DNA of 64,000 bases from Neurospora crassa OR74A (lineage: Eukaryota; Ascomycota; Sordariomycetes; Sordariales; Sordariaceae), in NCBI RefSeq assembly GCF_000182925.2, contig NC_026501.1, positions 1,550,001-1,614,000 of the forward strand, read 5' to 3'. A model generated the notes under the pieces. The model did not search any database. It was not told the origin of the DNA and was given only the letters and a program-made list of their open reading frames with translations. This document shows positions 36,980-47,094 of this stretch, one piece after another (the first letter of the stretch is position 1; every line of letters begins with the position of its first letter). The translations under genes were made by a program, and so were the position numbers.

Positions 36980-37861
36980 GCAGTGCACCTCATGAAGGAA
37001 TGACGGACGTTTGATACCTCGATGCTTCTCAAAAGTTTACTTTTTAGTTTGCTTTGGATGCGGCGGCGTTGAAGGTTGAATTCAGTTCTTTGTATCTACC
37101 CAAAAAGGACCCTCTCGGAAGGCTTGTAATCAGGCATGTATCGCGGCGGCAGTATCCACCTTGACACGAGGCAATAAGCTGAAAGGAAGCATTAATACGT
37201 ACGCAGAGCGCCTAACGAGAGGAGGTCAGGTGTGATTAACAGAGCAGGAATGGGCGATTTAACGCATATCTTGGGTGGCAGGAAAGTACATGAGGGGTCT
37301 TGTACGTGCGTGGTTTGGTGCCCGTTTGGTTTGAGGATGAGAGACAGTCAAATACCCTTTATCTTAATTCATAGTTGTGACCCTCTATCCATTCTTTGAA
37401 CCTCATTGTGAGTGTCGTGCCTTTCAATTCGAGAGAAAGGGATATAAATAAGCTGGTCAGTTGTCCTTGATGGGCTTTGTCGGCAACTGGTTGTCTAATA
37501 AGCCCTTTGTCTGCATTGAGTTTTCGCTGATAGAATTCTGGACAGAATCGTACTCAGCGAGATGGGTGGTTGCTTTGAAACAATGCGATTGTGAAAATAG
37601 AATTGCTATTTCCTGGCCCGCTTTGTCAGTAACTGATTGTTGATATAGTTCTTTGTCTACCTTGAATTGTTGCTGATAGAACTCTTTGAACAGGGCCGTA
37701 CATAGCAAAAAAGCTGACTGCTTTTAAACAATCCGATTGTCAACATAGTATCTGTTCATGCCTGCTTGCTGTTCTTATCATCTTGTTTCGATCTTTCAAC
37801 CAGTCACATACATATCTACCTTGACAAGTCAGGTAACGGCTGACATATTCTCACAATAGAA
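36980..37861. promoter_or_regulatory. Intergenic region with a degenerate tandem duplication
   Basis: Contains the 3' UTR of the surface-protein gene and the promoter of the 609-aa gene. The feature of note is the 146-bp two-copy repeat at 37474-37765, listed separately. Confidence 0.6.
37474..37765. repeat. Two-copy 146-bp tandem repeat, diverged
   Basis: Unit 1 (37474-37619) and unit 2 (37620-37765) both start GCTTTGTC and share in order the blocks AACTG, CTTTGTCT, GCTGATAGAA, AACAAT and CGATTGT. Identity by eye is around 60-70 percent, with both transitions and transversions, so the duplication is old. It lies just upstream of the 609-aa gene. Confidence 0.7.
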
Positions 37862-39691
37862 ATGCCACCTAAAAGAGCAGCAAACGGAGCGGCTCCTAAT
37901 CAGCCAGCTGCCCAAAGACGACGATTAGCACCAGCAGCTCCTTCTCCTTCTCCTTCCCCTCCCCCTTTCCCTCCTGCCCTAGCCCCCAGGTCACCCACTA
38001 TAATTCCGGAGGAGATCAAAACGCAGCTTGTGCTCGCCGCCCTGACCACGCACGACGATGTCTGCGCTTTCGAGCTGTTTTGCTCGGACTGGAAGATCTG
38101 CAATCGACAGCGAGAAAAGCCCCAACTCGAGGAAATCCTGAGGAAGCTCAGAGTGGACGTGTACACGCCGAGCTCGCAAACACTAGGAGTAGTGCAGGCG
38201 GGGGGGCAGGGAGAAGAACAGTTTTATGGGGAGCTGAAGAGTTATTTTGCGGGACACTCGATGAGAAGAACGCAATGTCCACTCTTTGGGGAGGGAGCAC
38301 ATGGGTTCGAAAACAAACATTGTGAAAAGTGCGGATGCGTTCCGTTCCAAAAGGAGGTCATCATGGAAGGCGTTGGGGCGTGGGATACGGATTGGGAGGG
38401 GAAGTTGGATCCGGAGGCAAGGGGGTGGGAGGGAGGAGCAGTCTGGACGGGGAGGCTCAGGAAGGGAATGGGTTATCGTGGAAATGGAAGAGATGGGAGA
38501 AGAAAAGAGGTTGAGCCATGGGACCAAATGGTTGAGGAGGCGAGGACTAAGGGTATCAATGCCTACATGACAAGCATTAAGAATACGAGGATGGGGAAGT
38601 TTTTGGCGAGGGAGGTGAAGAGAGAGAGAACGCTCAGGTCGGACAGGTTGGTCGTCTTGAATCAGAGGGCGACGAAATGGTTGGGAAGATTTACGCAGAG
38701 AGGGTTGGGAAAACGGGTGCGTAGCGGGCTTGAGGGGATGATCAGTTGGGGAGACGAAATGGTTGGACTCTTGCCTTTCATCGAAGGGTTCACGGAGAGG
38801 TTTGACGACAACGGTTATTTGAGGGTGGCCACCGGTGCACCGGCGTCCTCGGCTGTTGCCGCTACCGTCAAAGCCAGACCCTTTAACCAGGTAAAGAAAC
38901 ATCTCTCCCCAGAACCTCCTAACCAAGACCCCTGGGTTCTATATAAACGTATCCGCCATCTCATGATCAACAGCGATCCCTATCTCAATCTGGAAGTAGG
39001 TATTGACTTCCCCCGTTATGGTATCATTCCTCCCACAGAACCACCGGCCGCCACGGTGCTGGCTAATATGGCAGGGGTCCGAGACCGTGTGTATTTTGAG
39101 CACATGGTGCCCTTGTACGTTGATTATCAGGCCTTGACAAATCTCGAGACACTCTACCTCGACTTGAGGCACGTTACAAAACGCAAATTCGGCACCACGC
39201 AGTTCCAGATGGAAGAGGTCCTACAGCTGGCTCGAAGGCTCGAAGGCAAGAACCTGCGATTGCTCGTCATTGCCGGACTGCGAACTGGAGGGGAGTATTG
39301 GTGGGGGGAGAGAGAGCTGAACATTGAGGAAATCGAGGGATTTGAGGTCCAGAATCCAGCGGACTGGAGGAATGTCAACTGGCTTTTGGAATTTAGAGGA
39401 GCGTTGAGGCCTGGGGGGAAGCTGATTCTGGTGGATTCGTATTTCAATGATTTTCCTTGGCTTCGACATTGGCCATGGACAAATCCGATGAACGCGGATG
39501 GGCCCATGCCACAAGGCCATGTACCTATGGGCGGGTTCCCGGTTTTCGTGAACAATTTCATTGACAACGAATCTGATGACAACGAAGATGATGACAACGA
39601 ATTTGATAACGACGACTTTGATGACAACGAAGATGATGACTTGACGGAGGAAACATCATCGGAGGAAACATCATCGGAGGATTCAATATAA
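37862..39691 (+). CDS. Single-exon protein of unknown function, 609 aa, acidic tail
   Basis: An uninterrupted frame from the ATG at 37862 (AGAAATGCC) to TAA at 39689-39691. The N-terminus is basic and Pro/Ala-rich (MPPKRAANG, QRRRL, PSPSPSPPP), possibly a nuclear signal followed by a linker. A middle part has Cys/His pairs around residues 140-160 (QCPLFGEGAHGFENKHCEKCGC), which might bind a metal. The C-terminal half includes LETLYLDLRHVTKRKF and LRLLVIAGLRTGG, the kind of sequence seen in fungal proteins of the F-box/hypothetical type. The last ~55 residues are Asp/Glu-rich with short repeats (DDNEDDDNEFD, EETSSEETSSED). No known domain is certain. It may be lineage-specific. Confidence 0.8.
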   Translation: MPPKRAANGAAPNQPAAQRRRLAPAAPSPSPSPPPFPPALAPRSPTIIPEEIKTQLVLAALTTHDDVCAFELFCSDWKICNRQREKPQLEEILRKLRVDVYTPSSQTLGVVQAGGQGEEQFYGELKSYFAGHSMRRTQCPLFGEGAHGFENKHCEKCGCVPFQKEVIMEGVGAWDTDWEGKLDPEARGWEGGAVWTGRLRKGMGYRGNGRDGRRKEVEPWDQMVEEARTKGINAYMTSIKNTRMGKFLAREVKRERTLRSDRLVVLNQRATKWLGRFTQRGLGKRVRSGLEGMISWGDEMVGLLPFIEGFTERFDDNGYLRVATGAPASSAVAATVKARPFNQVKKHLSPEPPNQDPWVLYKRIRHLMINSDPYLNLEVGIDFPRYGIIPPTEPPAATVLANMAGVRDRVYFEHMVPLYVDYQALTNLETLYLDLRHVTKRKFGTTQFQMEEVLQLARRLEGKNLRLLVIAGLRTGGEYWWGERELNIEEIEGFEVQNPADWRNVNWLLEFRGALRPGGKLILVDSYFNDFPWLRHWPWTNPMNADGPMPQGHVPMGGFPVFVNNFIDNESDDNEDDDNEFDNDDFDDNEDDDLTEETSSEETSSEDSI

Positions 39692-41645
39692 ATGACCGAC
39701 GAAGCGTGACAGCCCCCTAGCCAAAGCATCCAAGAAAGAGGTCTGGCTTAAGGTACAACAACGAAGGCAACAACAACGAAAATAATCGATATGAGACGTA
39801 GCACATTTGAATAGAGGATGAGAAAGGTCACGCGGTAGGATAGTTAGTGGTATATAAAAGCAATTGATGACAACTTCAAAAAATTGAAGATGAGGATATA
39901 AACTTGAAAGGACAGGCCAAAAAAGGTCGGGTTGTAGACAAAGTGACTGGACAAAGGCTGACATAAACGTGAACTGTCACTCTGGCTGAAGTACTTGATG
40001 ATCGTCGTGTGTCTGCTTCATGTGAAGTTGAATGAATGATAGTCCCAATTCCGTCCAGTCAGACGTAACATTTTTTGTTTTTTTTTCCATTGCCCATCAA
40101 GAGATGAAACCCTGAGAACTCCCTTCTCATCTTGACCTCATCTTGTGCCAGGGGGTGTTTGATGGAGTCGAGATCTGGAGAGTGTGATCGGTGCTGTATA
40201 GACCAGATCCCCTGAATCTCCATCAAGGTCTTCATCGCCCTCGGAAGATGAACTCCGGCTCTGCATCAGAGCGAGGTAAATATCCACAAAGTGTATTCGA
40301 ACCAGCGTTTGCGCAGGTAACCGCGCAGTGCGATTTGCTCGATCGTTGACATAGTGACATACATAGGTTCGTCAACCACAGCTGTTCAGGTTCCTGTTCC
40401 TGAGTTTGACATCCCGATGCCGAACTGATAGGCACGATACATAAAAGGCACATCATGTGCAAAAGTTCTCGGGCCGGGTCGACCAATACTATCAACTCCA
40501 AGATTCTCAGTTGTCCGTACAAAAAGCAGTGATCTCGAACATGGGATGCTGGATAACTTGTAAACGTTCAATCATCAATCAATATATGACAGGTGACATG
40601 CAATGCGGGGAACGCTTCAGGTTGTTCAGCTCCGGCATTTAAGTATCTTGAGGTGGTACAAGATACCCAACCCTCGCTTCGGGTTTCGCATGGTTCAATT
40701 GTGGCCTGGCTCATCCGTTCCATTCTCAAGGCCTGAGTCTGGATGCCCAAAATGACGGGATACATAGGTAGTGTTAGTAGACAAAGATGGGTCCGGTCCG
40801 TGATGGTGGCTGTCGAATTGGAAAATGGCGTACGTATTGAATGAACTGAACTTGAACATCGAACGCGATAACCAGGGCGACCTTTCTCGTCCACTGAGGT
40901 CAGGGTCGTTTGGCGTGGATCGATTGGCTGTGGTGAAGCCATGGCCAACGCCGTCAAGCCGTCAAGGGGAATCTGCATGCTCGCTGCAATGCTCATTGGC
41001 CAGCCGATCATATGGATGTCTTTCCATTGTGGGTTGGCAGTTGCTGAAGGTGCGTCGCCAGTCCCTCCTGCCTTGGTGGCAACCACTCATGAGAACTCGG
41101 TCGCACACTTTGCATCTGCCATTTGGATCGTTTGGACCACTTGGAGAGGTGTGCCTGCCCTGCTTTCGTGCCTTCCATTTGCGACGACTCAAGCCTGCAT
41201 TCGACTCACTCACTCAGTCAGGCTGGCAAGTGGGTGCCGGGCATTATCGGCTATCGACGTCCTTCCGCTTTCCAAACCTTCGCCGTCTTTCCTTCATCCC
41301 AAGTCCACGGTTCCCAGTTGGATTGAGGTCCAAAATGGGTGCCATTCACCCCTCCGACCCCTCGCCAGACCTTTGCTTTCACTCCCATTCACTCCTCGCC
41401 CTAGACAGAGCTCGAATTTGCTTTGCGACGCGCAAGGTCACTCACTCAACCTTCCTCCACGAACCAGTCTTCTTCGCGAAACCATACTTTTCCCGGCTGA
41501 CAAAGACACGCTGTCGCTTGCGCTCCTCACCATAAGCTCATCTTCCAAGAGCGTCACGTATTCAACAACACCCGGTTTCACAAGGAATCGAGAGTAGTGA
41601 TGGAAAGAGGTTGCTTACAGCGGTCGCAAGGAGTTGTGGTTCGTT
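39692..41645. other. Intergenic region, 2.0 kb
   Basis: 3' flank of the 609-aa gene and promoter/leader of the RBR gene. Two overlapping plus-strand open frames (about 40825-41535 and 40941-41597) occur, but their composition is unlike the neighbouring genes and they overlap out of frame. I treat them as leader sequence. Confidence 0.5.
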
Positions 41646-43827
41646 ATGGCGCCTAGCAAGGACTCAAAGCGGGGCTCGAAAACCCCAGAAAGCAACATCA
41701 ACAATAGTACTACGTCGAATTCCAACGGAGGAGGCGGCAATGCCAGCAGAGACTCTCGCCATACCGGCCTGTTCTTGCCTCTCTTCGGCTTGCGCCTGTC
41801 TCCACGCCACAAGCGTCGTATCGAGACCGAGCGGGATCGCATGCTGTCGGATCCGGATCGACACTCACACCTACGTCGCGGACGGATGACACCTCCAGCG
41901 CCAACTGTGGACGTCGAGCTAAAGCCTTTGGATGATCGACAACCGAACATGAAGTTCGCTCTGCGGCCCGGTTCTGTAGTCGCTAAGCTCGAACAGCTCG
42001 TTCGGCGCCGTTATCAAGACAAGGGTCATCCCATCGCCACGGCTGCTCACTTTGCTTTTTATGTGGACGGCAGAGTACTCAACCCCGAGGATGTGCTCCC
42101 TCCCACGTCTTTCAAGATCTGGTACCGCATGTCCAGATCTTCTGCCGAGGTTGACCAGTGGAAGTTCAGTCAGTACAAGGATGCGAACAACCAGCCAATT
42201 CCCCCAGAACTTGCGGCTCAACTCGTTCAGGCAATCGATACAGGCGGCGCCACGGTAGGCGAGTTGAGACGCAAAATTGCGGCTTTCATGTCCATCTCTG
42301 ATCCGGACAGGGTGTTGCTGGTGGCTCGAGGGGGAACACGACCAGGTCAGTTGCAGGGAGACAGCTGGGTGGTTTCTGAAATCAAGCGACACTGGCTTTG
42401 TTGTTGGATTAGTTATCACATTACGCGGACGAACGCATATGCTGTGATCAATGGCCTTGGACGGCGCTACGTCTATCATCCCGAGTCGCATTACTTCTAC
42501 GACGGCATGAGTGTTAGGCGCTGGCAACATCACCTTGATACCCGCCTGTTTCGGAATGTCCGCTCACGGGGAAAAACTGGTTTCAATGCTCACTGGTCGG
42601 AGATCATTTTGACGCTCAACGGTACGCGTGTCAGTAAGACTACACGCGTTTGTTGGGGAAAGACGTACGAGGTCGAACTTTCTGGTCAGGCTGCCAAAAT
42701 CTTCTCGGCCGAGGAAGCTTGGCTTCTACCCGACGAAGCCTGCAGCGTTTGCCTTGACAGCAAGAATCTTAGCCTCATGGCATACAAGATCACATCTGGA
42801 TGCAATCACAAGCCAACCATCTGCAACGCTTGTTTAAGCCAGTGGATTGCTTCGGAGCTGGAAACTAAGATGTGGGATCGGATTAAGTGTCCGGAGTGCC
42901 CTAAATCTCTCGAGTTCGCAGATGTCCAAAGAAACGCATCAAAAACCGTTTTCAGACGTTACGATGAGCTGGCTACTCGCGCAGCTCTCGGAAATATTCC
43001 CAACTTTCGATGGTGCAAATCGTCCAAGTGTAACTCCGGCCAAATAGACGATGTCAGATGCGTGCGCTTCAAGTGCAAGGCCTGTAAGAATTCACATTGC
43101 ATCAAGCACGACGTACCATGGCACTCTGGCGAAACATGCGAGGAGTATGACAAGCGTAACACCCAAAAGAAGAAAGACGAAAGGGCATCCGAGGCAGAGA
43201 TCACCAAGTCTAGCAAAAAGTGTCCATCGTGCAACAAGGCCGTCCACAAGTTTTCCGGTTGCAATCACATTACCTGTAAGTTCTGAATCATCGCAACCCC
43301 CCTCCTCGTCTTCCCGGATGATCGGTTACTAACTGTATATCCTGGCAGGTATCTGTTCTCATGAATGGTGCTATGTATGCCTCGCCCCGTTTCAGCGCAA
43401 CGAGCATGGCTTTCTCTACTGTCGTCATAAACCCGAGTGTACGGAGCGGGACCCCTTTGTCGACCTGATAGACCCCCAGAATGCAAACGCCGACCCCCGC
43501 ACGTTTTTCGAAGCCGCCAACCACGGTTTATTCCCGCCACAATTTTTCAGAAACCGCCTTCGAGTTGTCCGCGGCAGAGCTGCCCGACACCATCTTGAGG
43601 CCGGAGCCAATGAACTAGGCGTAGGGCAAATGGGACGTAACCTTAACCGCTTTCACCCCGACATGTTTCTCCCTCCTTGGATGCAGGAAGCAGACCGAGG
43701 GATGTTTGCGGGTGTTGCCGGTATCGCGGATCATGTTGCAAACGGAAACGGAAACGATCGCGACCCTATGCACGATATGAGGGTGTTGGCGCAAGATATG
43801 AGGGCAGCACGGAGAGAGCGGGCTTAG
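41646..43827 (+). CDS. RBR-type E3 ubiquitin ligase, 702 aa as read
   Basis: Exons 41646-43275 and 43349-43827 flank a 73-nt intron (GTAAGT donor, TTACTAAC branch, GGCAG acceptor). The ATG at 41646 is the first in frame. RING1 starts at about residue 366 (CSVCLD, then CNHKPTICNACLSQW, IKCPEC). The IBR follows (RWCKSSKC, FKCKACKNSHC, HSGETCEEY). RING2 has CPSCNKAVHKFSGCNHITC and then ICSHEWCYVC. The last Cys of GCNHITC, residue 544, is the expected catalytic Cys and is formed across the intron. RBR enzymes take ubiquitin from E2 onto this Cys before passing it to substrate. The N-terminal half has two stretches that could be ubiquitin-like folds (about 100-170 and 205-260). The stop TAG is followed by open coding sequence in the same frame, listed next. 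Confidence 0.9.
43276..43348 (+). other. Intron of the RBR gene
   Basis: GTAAGT donor, GTTACTAACTG branch, GGCAG acceptor, phase 1. The junction makes the catalytic RING2 Cys codon. Confidence 0.9.
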
Positions 43828-43890
43828 GTACTCCTTCTCGACGAACCTGGACTCAACGAATACGACATCACTCTCCATAGCTTCAGTGCC

Positions 43891-44769
43891 ATGATCCTCG
43901 CCTCTCCAGATATGTGGGCGGCGTTCGTTGCCCATGAATGGACGCGCAGGACTGGCCATCCTCATCCGCCCCCTCCTGGACCCGAAGGAGCTCGCGACAA
44001 CGATTTCGAGGAACGGTTTTCTGAAATAATGTGGGACTTGTGGCTCGACCTCGTTGTAGAGAGTGAAATGATGGAAGATGATGATGATGAACCGATGTTC
44101 TTTGGCCCACCTCGACCTCCGGCTTGGTTTCATTGGGAGCCTGGCCACGGCGAGCCGCCAGTCTTCCCTGCTGGACTTCTACCCATTGGTAGTGATTTTC
44201 AGGTAGATGACCTCCTTTGGGACGGTGCATCCCTGATTCTTCCTCAGGGCCCCGTCCCTGAGCCACGCGATGTCGATGATACAGCAGGTCCTTTCTGGGC
44301 CCCTGCCCCAGTGACCCTCCGTCAACATCATTTCCTCCCCAGAGAACAACCGACACACAATGAAGACGAACTCTTCCTGCAAACGCTAGAAGATGACATA
44401 GCCACAGACCCAGTCATTGATTCTCTGGACAATCTCTTATTGGATCGCCCCCCGTGGGCTCCTGACTTCCCTCTACCTCTCCAAGCGTCGATCCGCGATG
44501 TGGTGGATTTAGTCGACTCCGAACCCTCTCTTCCCCCTCCAGGCTGGCAAACTGCGCTGACTCTCCTTCGTCCCTGGTTTCACGAAGCGCCGTGGAGATT
44601 AGAGCCCGCGACCAATGTTCCCGGTCACATTGTCGGACGAGAAGAGCTTGTGTTGTGGATTGATGATGCTGTGGATGTTCTGATCAGGCGCAACAGGACA
44701 CTTTTGCAGTTTATCAACTTTGATATCCGTCAGCAAATGGCTGTTGCACCAGACGCGCCTCGGCCGTGA
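43891..44769 (+). CDS. In-frame 292-codon reading frame just after the RBR stop
   Basis: Runs from the ATG at 43891 to TGA at 44767-44769 in the same frame as RBR exon 2. The 21 codons between the RBR TAG (43825-43827) and this ATG are also open (VLLLDEPGLNEYDITLHSFS). The sequence has coherent protein composition: Trp/Pro/Asp-rich with WAAFVAHEW, EIMWDLWLDLVVESEMM, PPAWFHWEPGHGEPP and a helical end (IDDAVDVLIRRNRTLLQF). A separate gene 63 bp after a same-strand stop is unlikely. It is best read as the C-terminal part of the RBR protein (about 1015 aa in all), reached by a missed splice, stop read-through or, in this strain, lost by a nonsense change. No domain recognised. Confidence 0.6.
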   Translation: MILASPDMWAAFVAHEWTRRTGHPHPPPPGPEGARDNDFEERFSEIMWDLWLDLVVESEMMEDDDDEPMFFGPPRPPAWFHWEPGHGEPPVFPAGLLPIGSDFQVDDLLWDGASLILPQGPVPEPRDVDDTAGPFWAPAPVTLRQHHFLPREQPTHNEDELFLQTLEDDIATDPVIDSLDNLLLDRPPWAPDFPLPLQASIRDVVDLVDSEPSLPPPGWQTALTLLRPWFHEAPWRLEPATNVPGHIVGREELVLWIDDAVDVLIRRNRTLLQFINFDIRQQMAVAPDAPRP

Positions 44770-45025
44770 GACACGGGTTGAGAAGCGAAGCCAAGCAGCC
44801 TGGAATGTGGATTGAGGAGTCCATCAAGATAATGATGACGGTCGGAAGCAGTATTAACTGTATGACATCGCAACTTGGACCTGTTGTACCTGTAACTATT
44901 ACAAGTGTTATAACATGAGCTCTTCTCGCTTAGGACAGTTAGCCATAGTGTTGGACCTTTAGCCAGGGTTTTGGTCAACGAGGTCCTTTACCTTGTCCTT
45001 AACTATGTAAAGAATGGGAACTCGA

Positions 45026-45051
45026 ACATCGGTACCGGAGTGTACCGATGT
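45026..45051. repeat. Perfect 10-bp inverted repeat (hairpin)
   Basis: ACATCGGTAC (45026-45035) and GTACCGATGT (45042-45051) with a 6-nt loop, about 100 bp before the 5S-like fragment. Confidence 0.8.
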
Positions 45052-45148
45052 GGCGGTGTTATAGACACTTGTTTTTCTGATATTCAAGCTGAAGAGACAT
45101 AATGGATCGCAACCACTCTCACGCAACATATCCATCCGATATCTAGTA

Positions 45149-45207
45149 GCCAGACTAGTAGTTGGGTCGGTGACGACCAGCGAATCCCTGGTGTTGTATG
45201 TTTTTTT
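45149..45207 (+). pseudogene. 5S rRNA fragment (3' part) with T7 terminator
   Basis: The stretch GCCAGACTAGTAGTTGGG through GAATCCCTGGTGTTGTATG, ending at 45200, matches my recollection of the 3' half of Neurospora 5S rRNA, and seven T follow as a pol III terminator. The preceding ~65 bases do not resemble the 5' half (no ACATACGACC start), so it is a truncated copy or relic. The call rests on memory of the family sequence, not an alignment. Confidence 0.75.
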
Positions 45208-47094
45208 CTTTTCGGGTTTTTTTTTTGTACTTTTTCGCCTTGGCTCCATCACTTCTTTTTCGTTCTCGTTTTGTAGTCTCAGATGTGTCCTGTCTGGTCG
45301 TGTTCCCTTTTGTTTTCTCTCGTGGTGGATATATGGGGGCTGTTACGATGTTGGAGGGAGTTGCGGATCTTGGCTTTGCATGATGTGCCTTAACGCAGGA
45401 TTCTTGTGATGATGGAGTTTATCCAAATGTTGTTAAAATGCTAGAAACAAAGGCAAAATCTTTTCTCAAGAGAATTGTACCTGTTTGTGCTACTGAAAGA
45501 TAAGACACTGGAGGATAATCACGCTTACGAATGACCTCTTTCAACGCGGCATGAACAACTGATTTGAAAACTCCATCTCCGGCATCTAGTCATCGATCTG
45601 GTAAACCACGGCGAGGTAATTCAAAAGGCTGGAAATAGGCTGATTGGAGACTGTGGGTGTCGGACGGCGCGTTGTCACGGGGTCTGCAGTACTGATCCAG
45701 AATCCCGGAAACCGGGCATTGTGGACATGGAGACTAGGAGAATCAAAGGGATGCTGCGAGTAAGTAGGTAGTTAGCGGATCTGTATCACACTTCAGTTAA
45801 GAACCTGGTTCTTTGTTTTTGCTCAGGCATTTGCCTACCGAATCATAAGTATCAGGAGAAGATCAACTTGTCCAGAGCCAGCAAGCCACAAGCCAAAGTC
45901 AAGTCAGTCACCTTGCCTCCTTTCGTTCGCTCAGTCTAAAAACACAATGTAACAGCAACACTTGTCCCTTCGGAAATACCTTCCCACGTTGCATTTCCTG
46001 CGGCGCATGTCGATGAGTCTTGGGTGCACATGCAGGACGTTGGATATCGAAAACTCGAGAGAACGCCGTAGATAAGCAGAGAAAGCTGCAGAGCACTTTG
46101 TGATGTGCCTCCATGCTTCGTGAGCTGGCCCTCAGGCCCTCTTGCGGCTCTTCCTGCGTTACTCTCATCCAAGTTCGCCCCCAACACTATCGTAGTGACT
46201 CAGAGCACTGGGTTTTAGGTTCCCTGGAAATCAGGCATAAGCTGTAAGTATACTGCCTTGATATGTGCATGATATGCGTACAAAAAAACAAGTGGGGGAG
46301 ATGGGTTGCCACGCTAGAGGAATAATGTAAACTCGAGCCAGAGGGTGGCGATATTCCAAAAATCACCGTCTTGCATACAATTTCTGGTGGGCATAAATGT
46401 TGCATGCCGGACTTTCATGGAACATCAAATATTGTGCCCCCGAGCCTGTACGGTACATCACCCACTGCATCCGATCGGCCGTGTCGTGTTCATGTACCAC
46501 TTTAATCACCGGAGCCACGGAGCCGGAATACCGTAACTCGGGATGCTGAAATCCGGAGGATGGGTTATGGGCAACATTCTAGTCCCATATGCTTGGGCAT
46601 GATTAGCCTCTTTCTGGACGTCTGTGAATGTCTTTTTCCGAAAGATTTCCCTGCGTAGATGAATCCTGGAGGGGGCTGAGGCAGAGTCACACATGCCCCC
46701 CTTCACGGTCAAAGCATTTTGTCTCGAGATGCAGCATCAGTTTTAAAATATTCAATGCCCGCAGCTACCATTCTTTTGCTGCAGTACCGTGGTGCGTCTA
46801 GTTTACCCAATTGTCGGGTTTCGTAAGTGATTAAGTCCTGTAAGTATCTAATCAGTGCACGTTGCGTGGTGACGGCTGTCAATATAAATACTGATCCTCC
46901 TCCTCTCTGATAACCTTCTTTTTTTTTCTTCTTTTTTTTTTCTCTTTTTTTTTGTCTCGATTTCTTCTGTATTTCTCATCATTTTCTCTCACAACTCCAA
47001 ACAGACTTTACTACACACTGTCACGCAAATCTCGTTCTCAGAATCTCGCTATCTAGCAGACCTGACACTCTCAAACAACAAGAACAACAACAAA

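Larger units (their letters stand above)
44770..47094. other. Intergenic region, 2.3 kb
   Basis: Contains the 5S-like fragment (45149-45207), a 10-bp perfect hairpin (45026-45051) and, at the right end, a pyrimidine-rich tract (46918-46960) and CAA-rich leader typical of a promoter for the RING gene at 47095. No supportable protein gene. Confidence 0.5.

Noticed and set aside
38183-38926. 247-codon frame antisense to the 609-aa gene
   Set aside because: It is the complement of a continuous coding exon and has no independent support.
40825-41597. Two overlapping plus-strand open frames of 218-236 codons before the RBR gene
   Set aside because: They overlap in different frames, have low-complexity composition unlike neighbouring proteins and end just before the RBR start, so they fit a leader region better than genes.
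44959-45252. Minus-strand frame of 97 codons across the 5S fragment
   Set aside because: Overlaps an RNA-gene relic; no recognised match and no coherent gene model.
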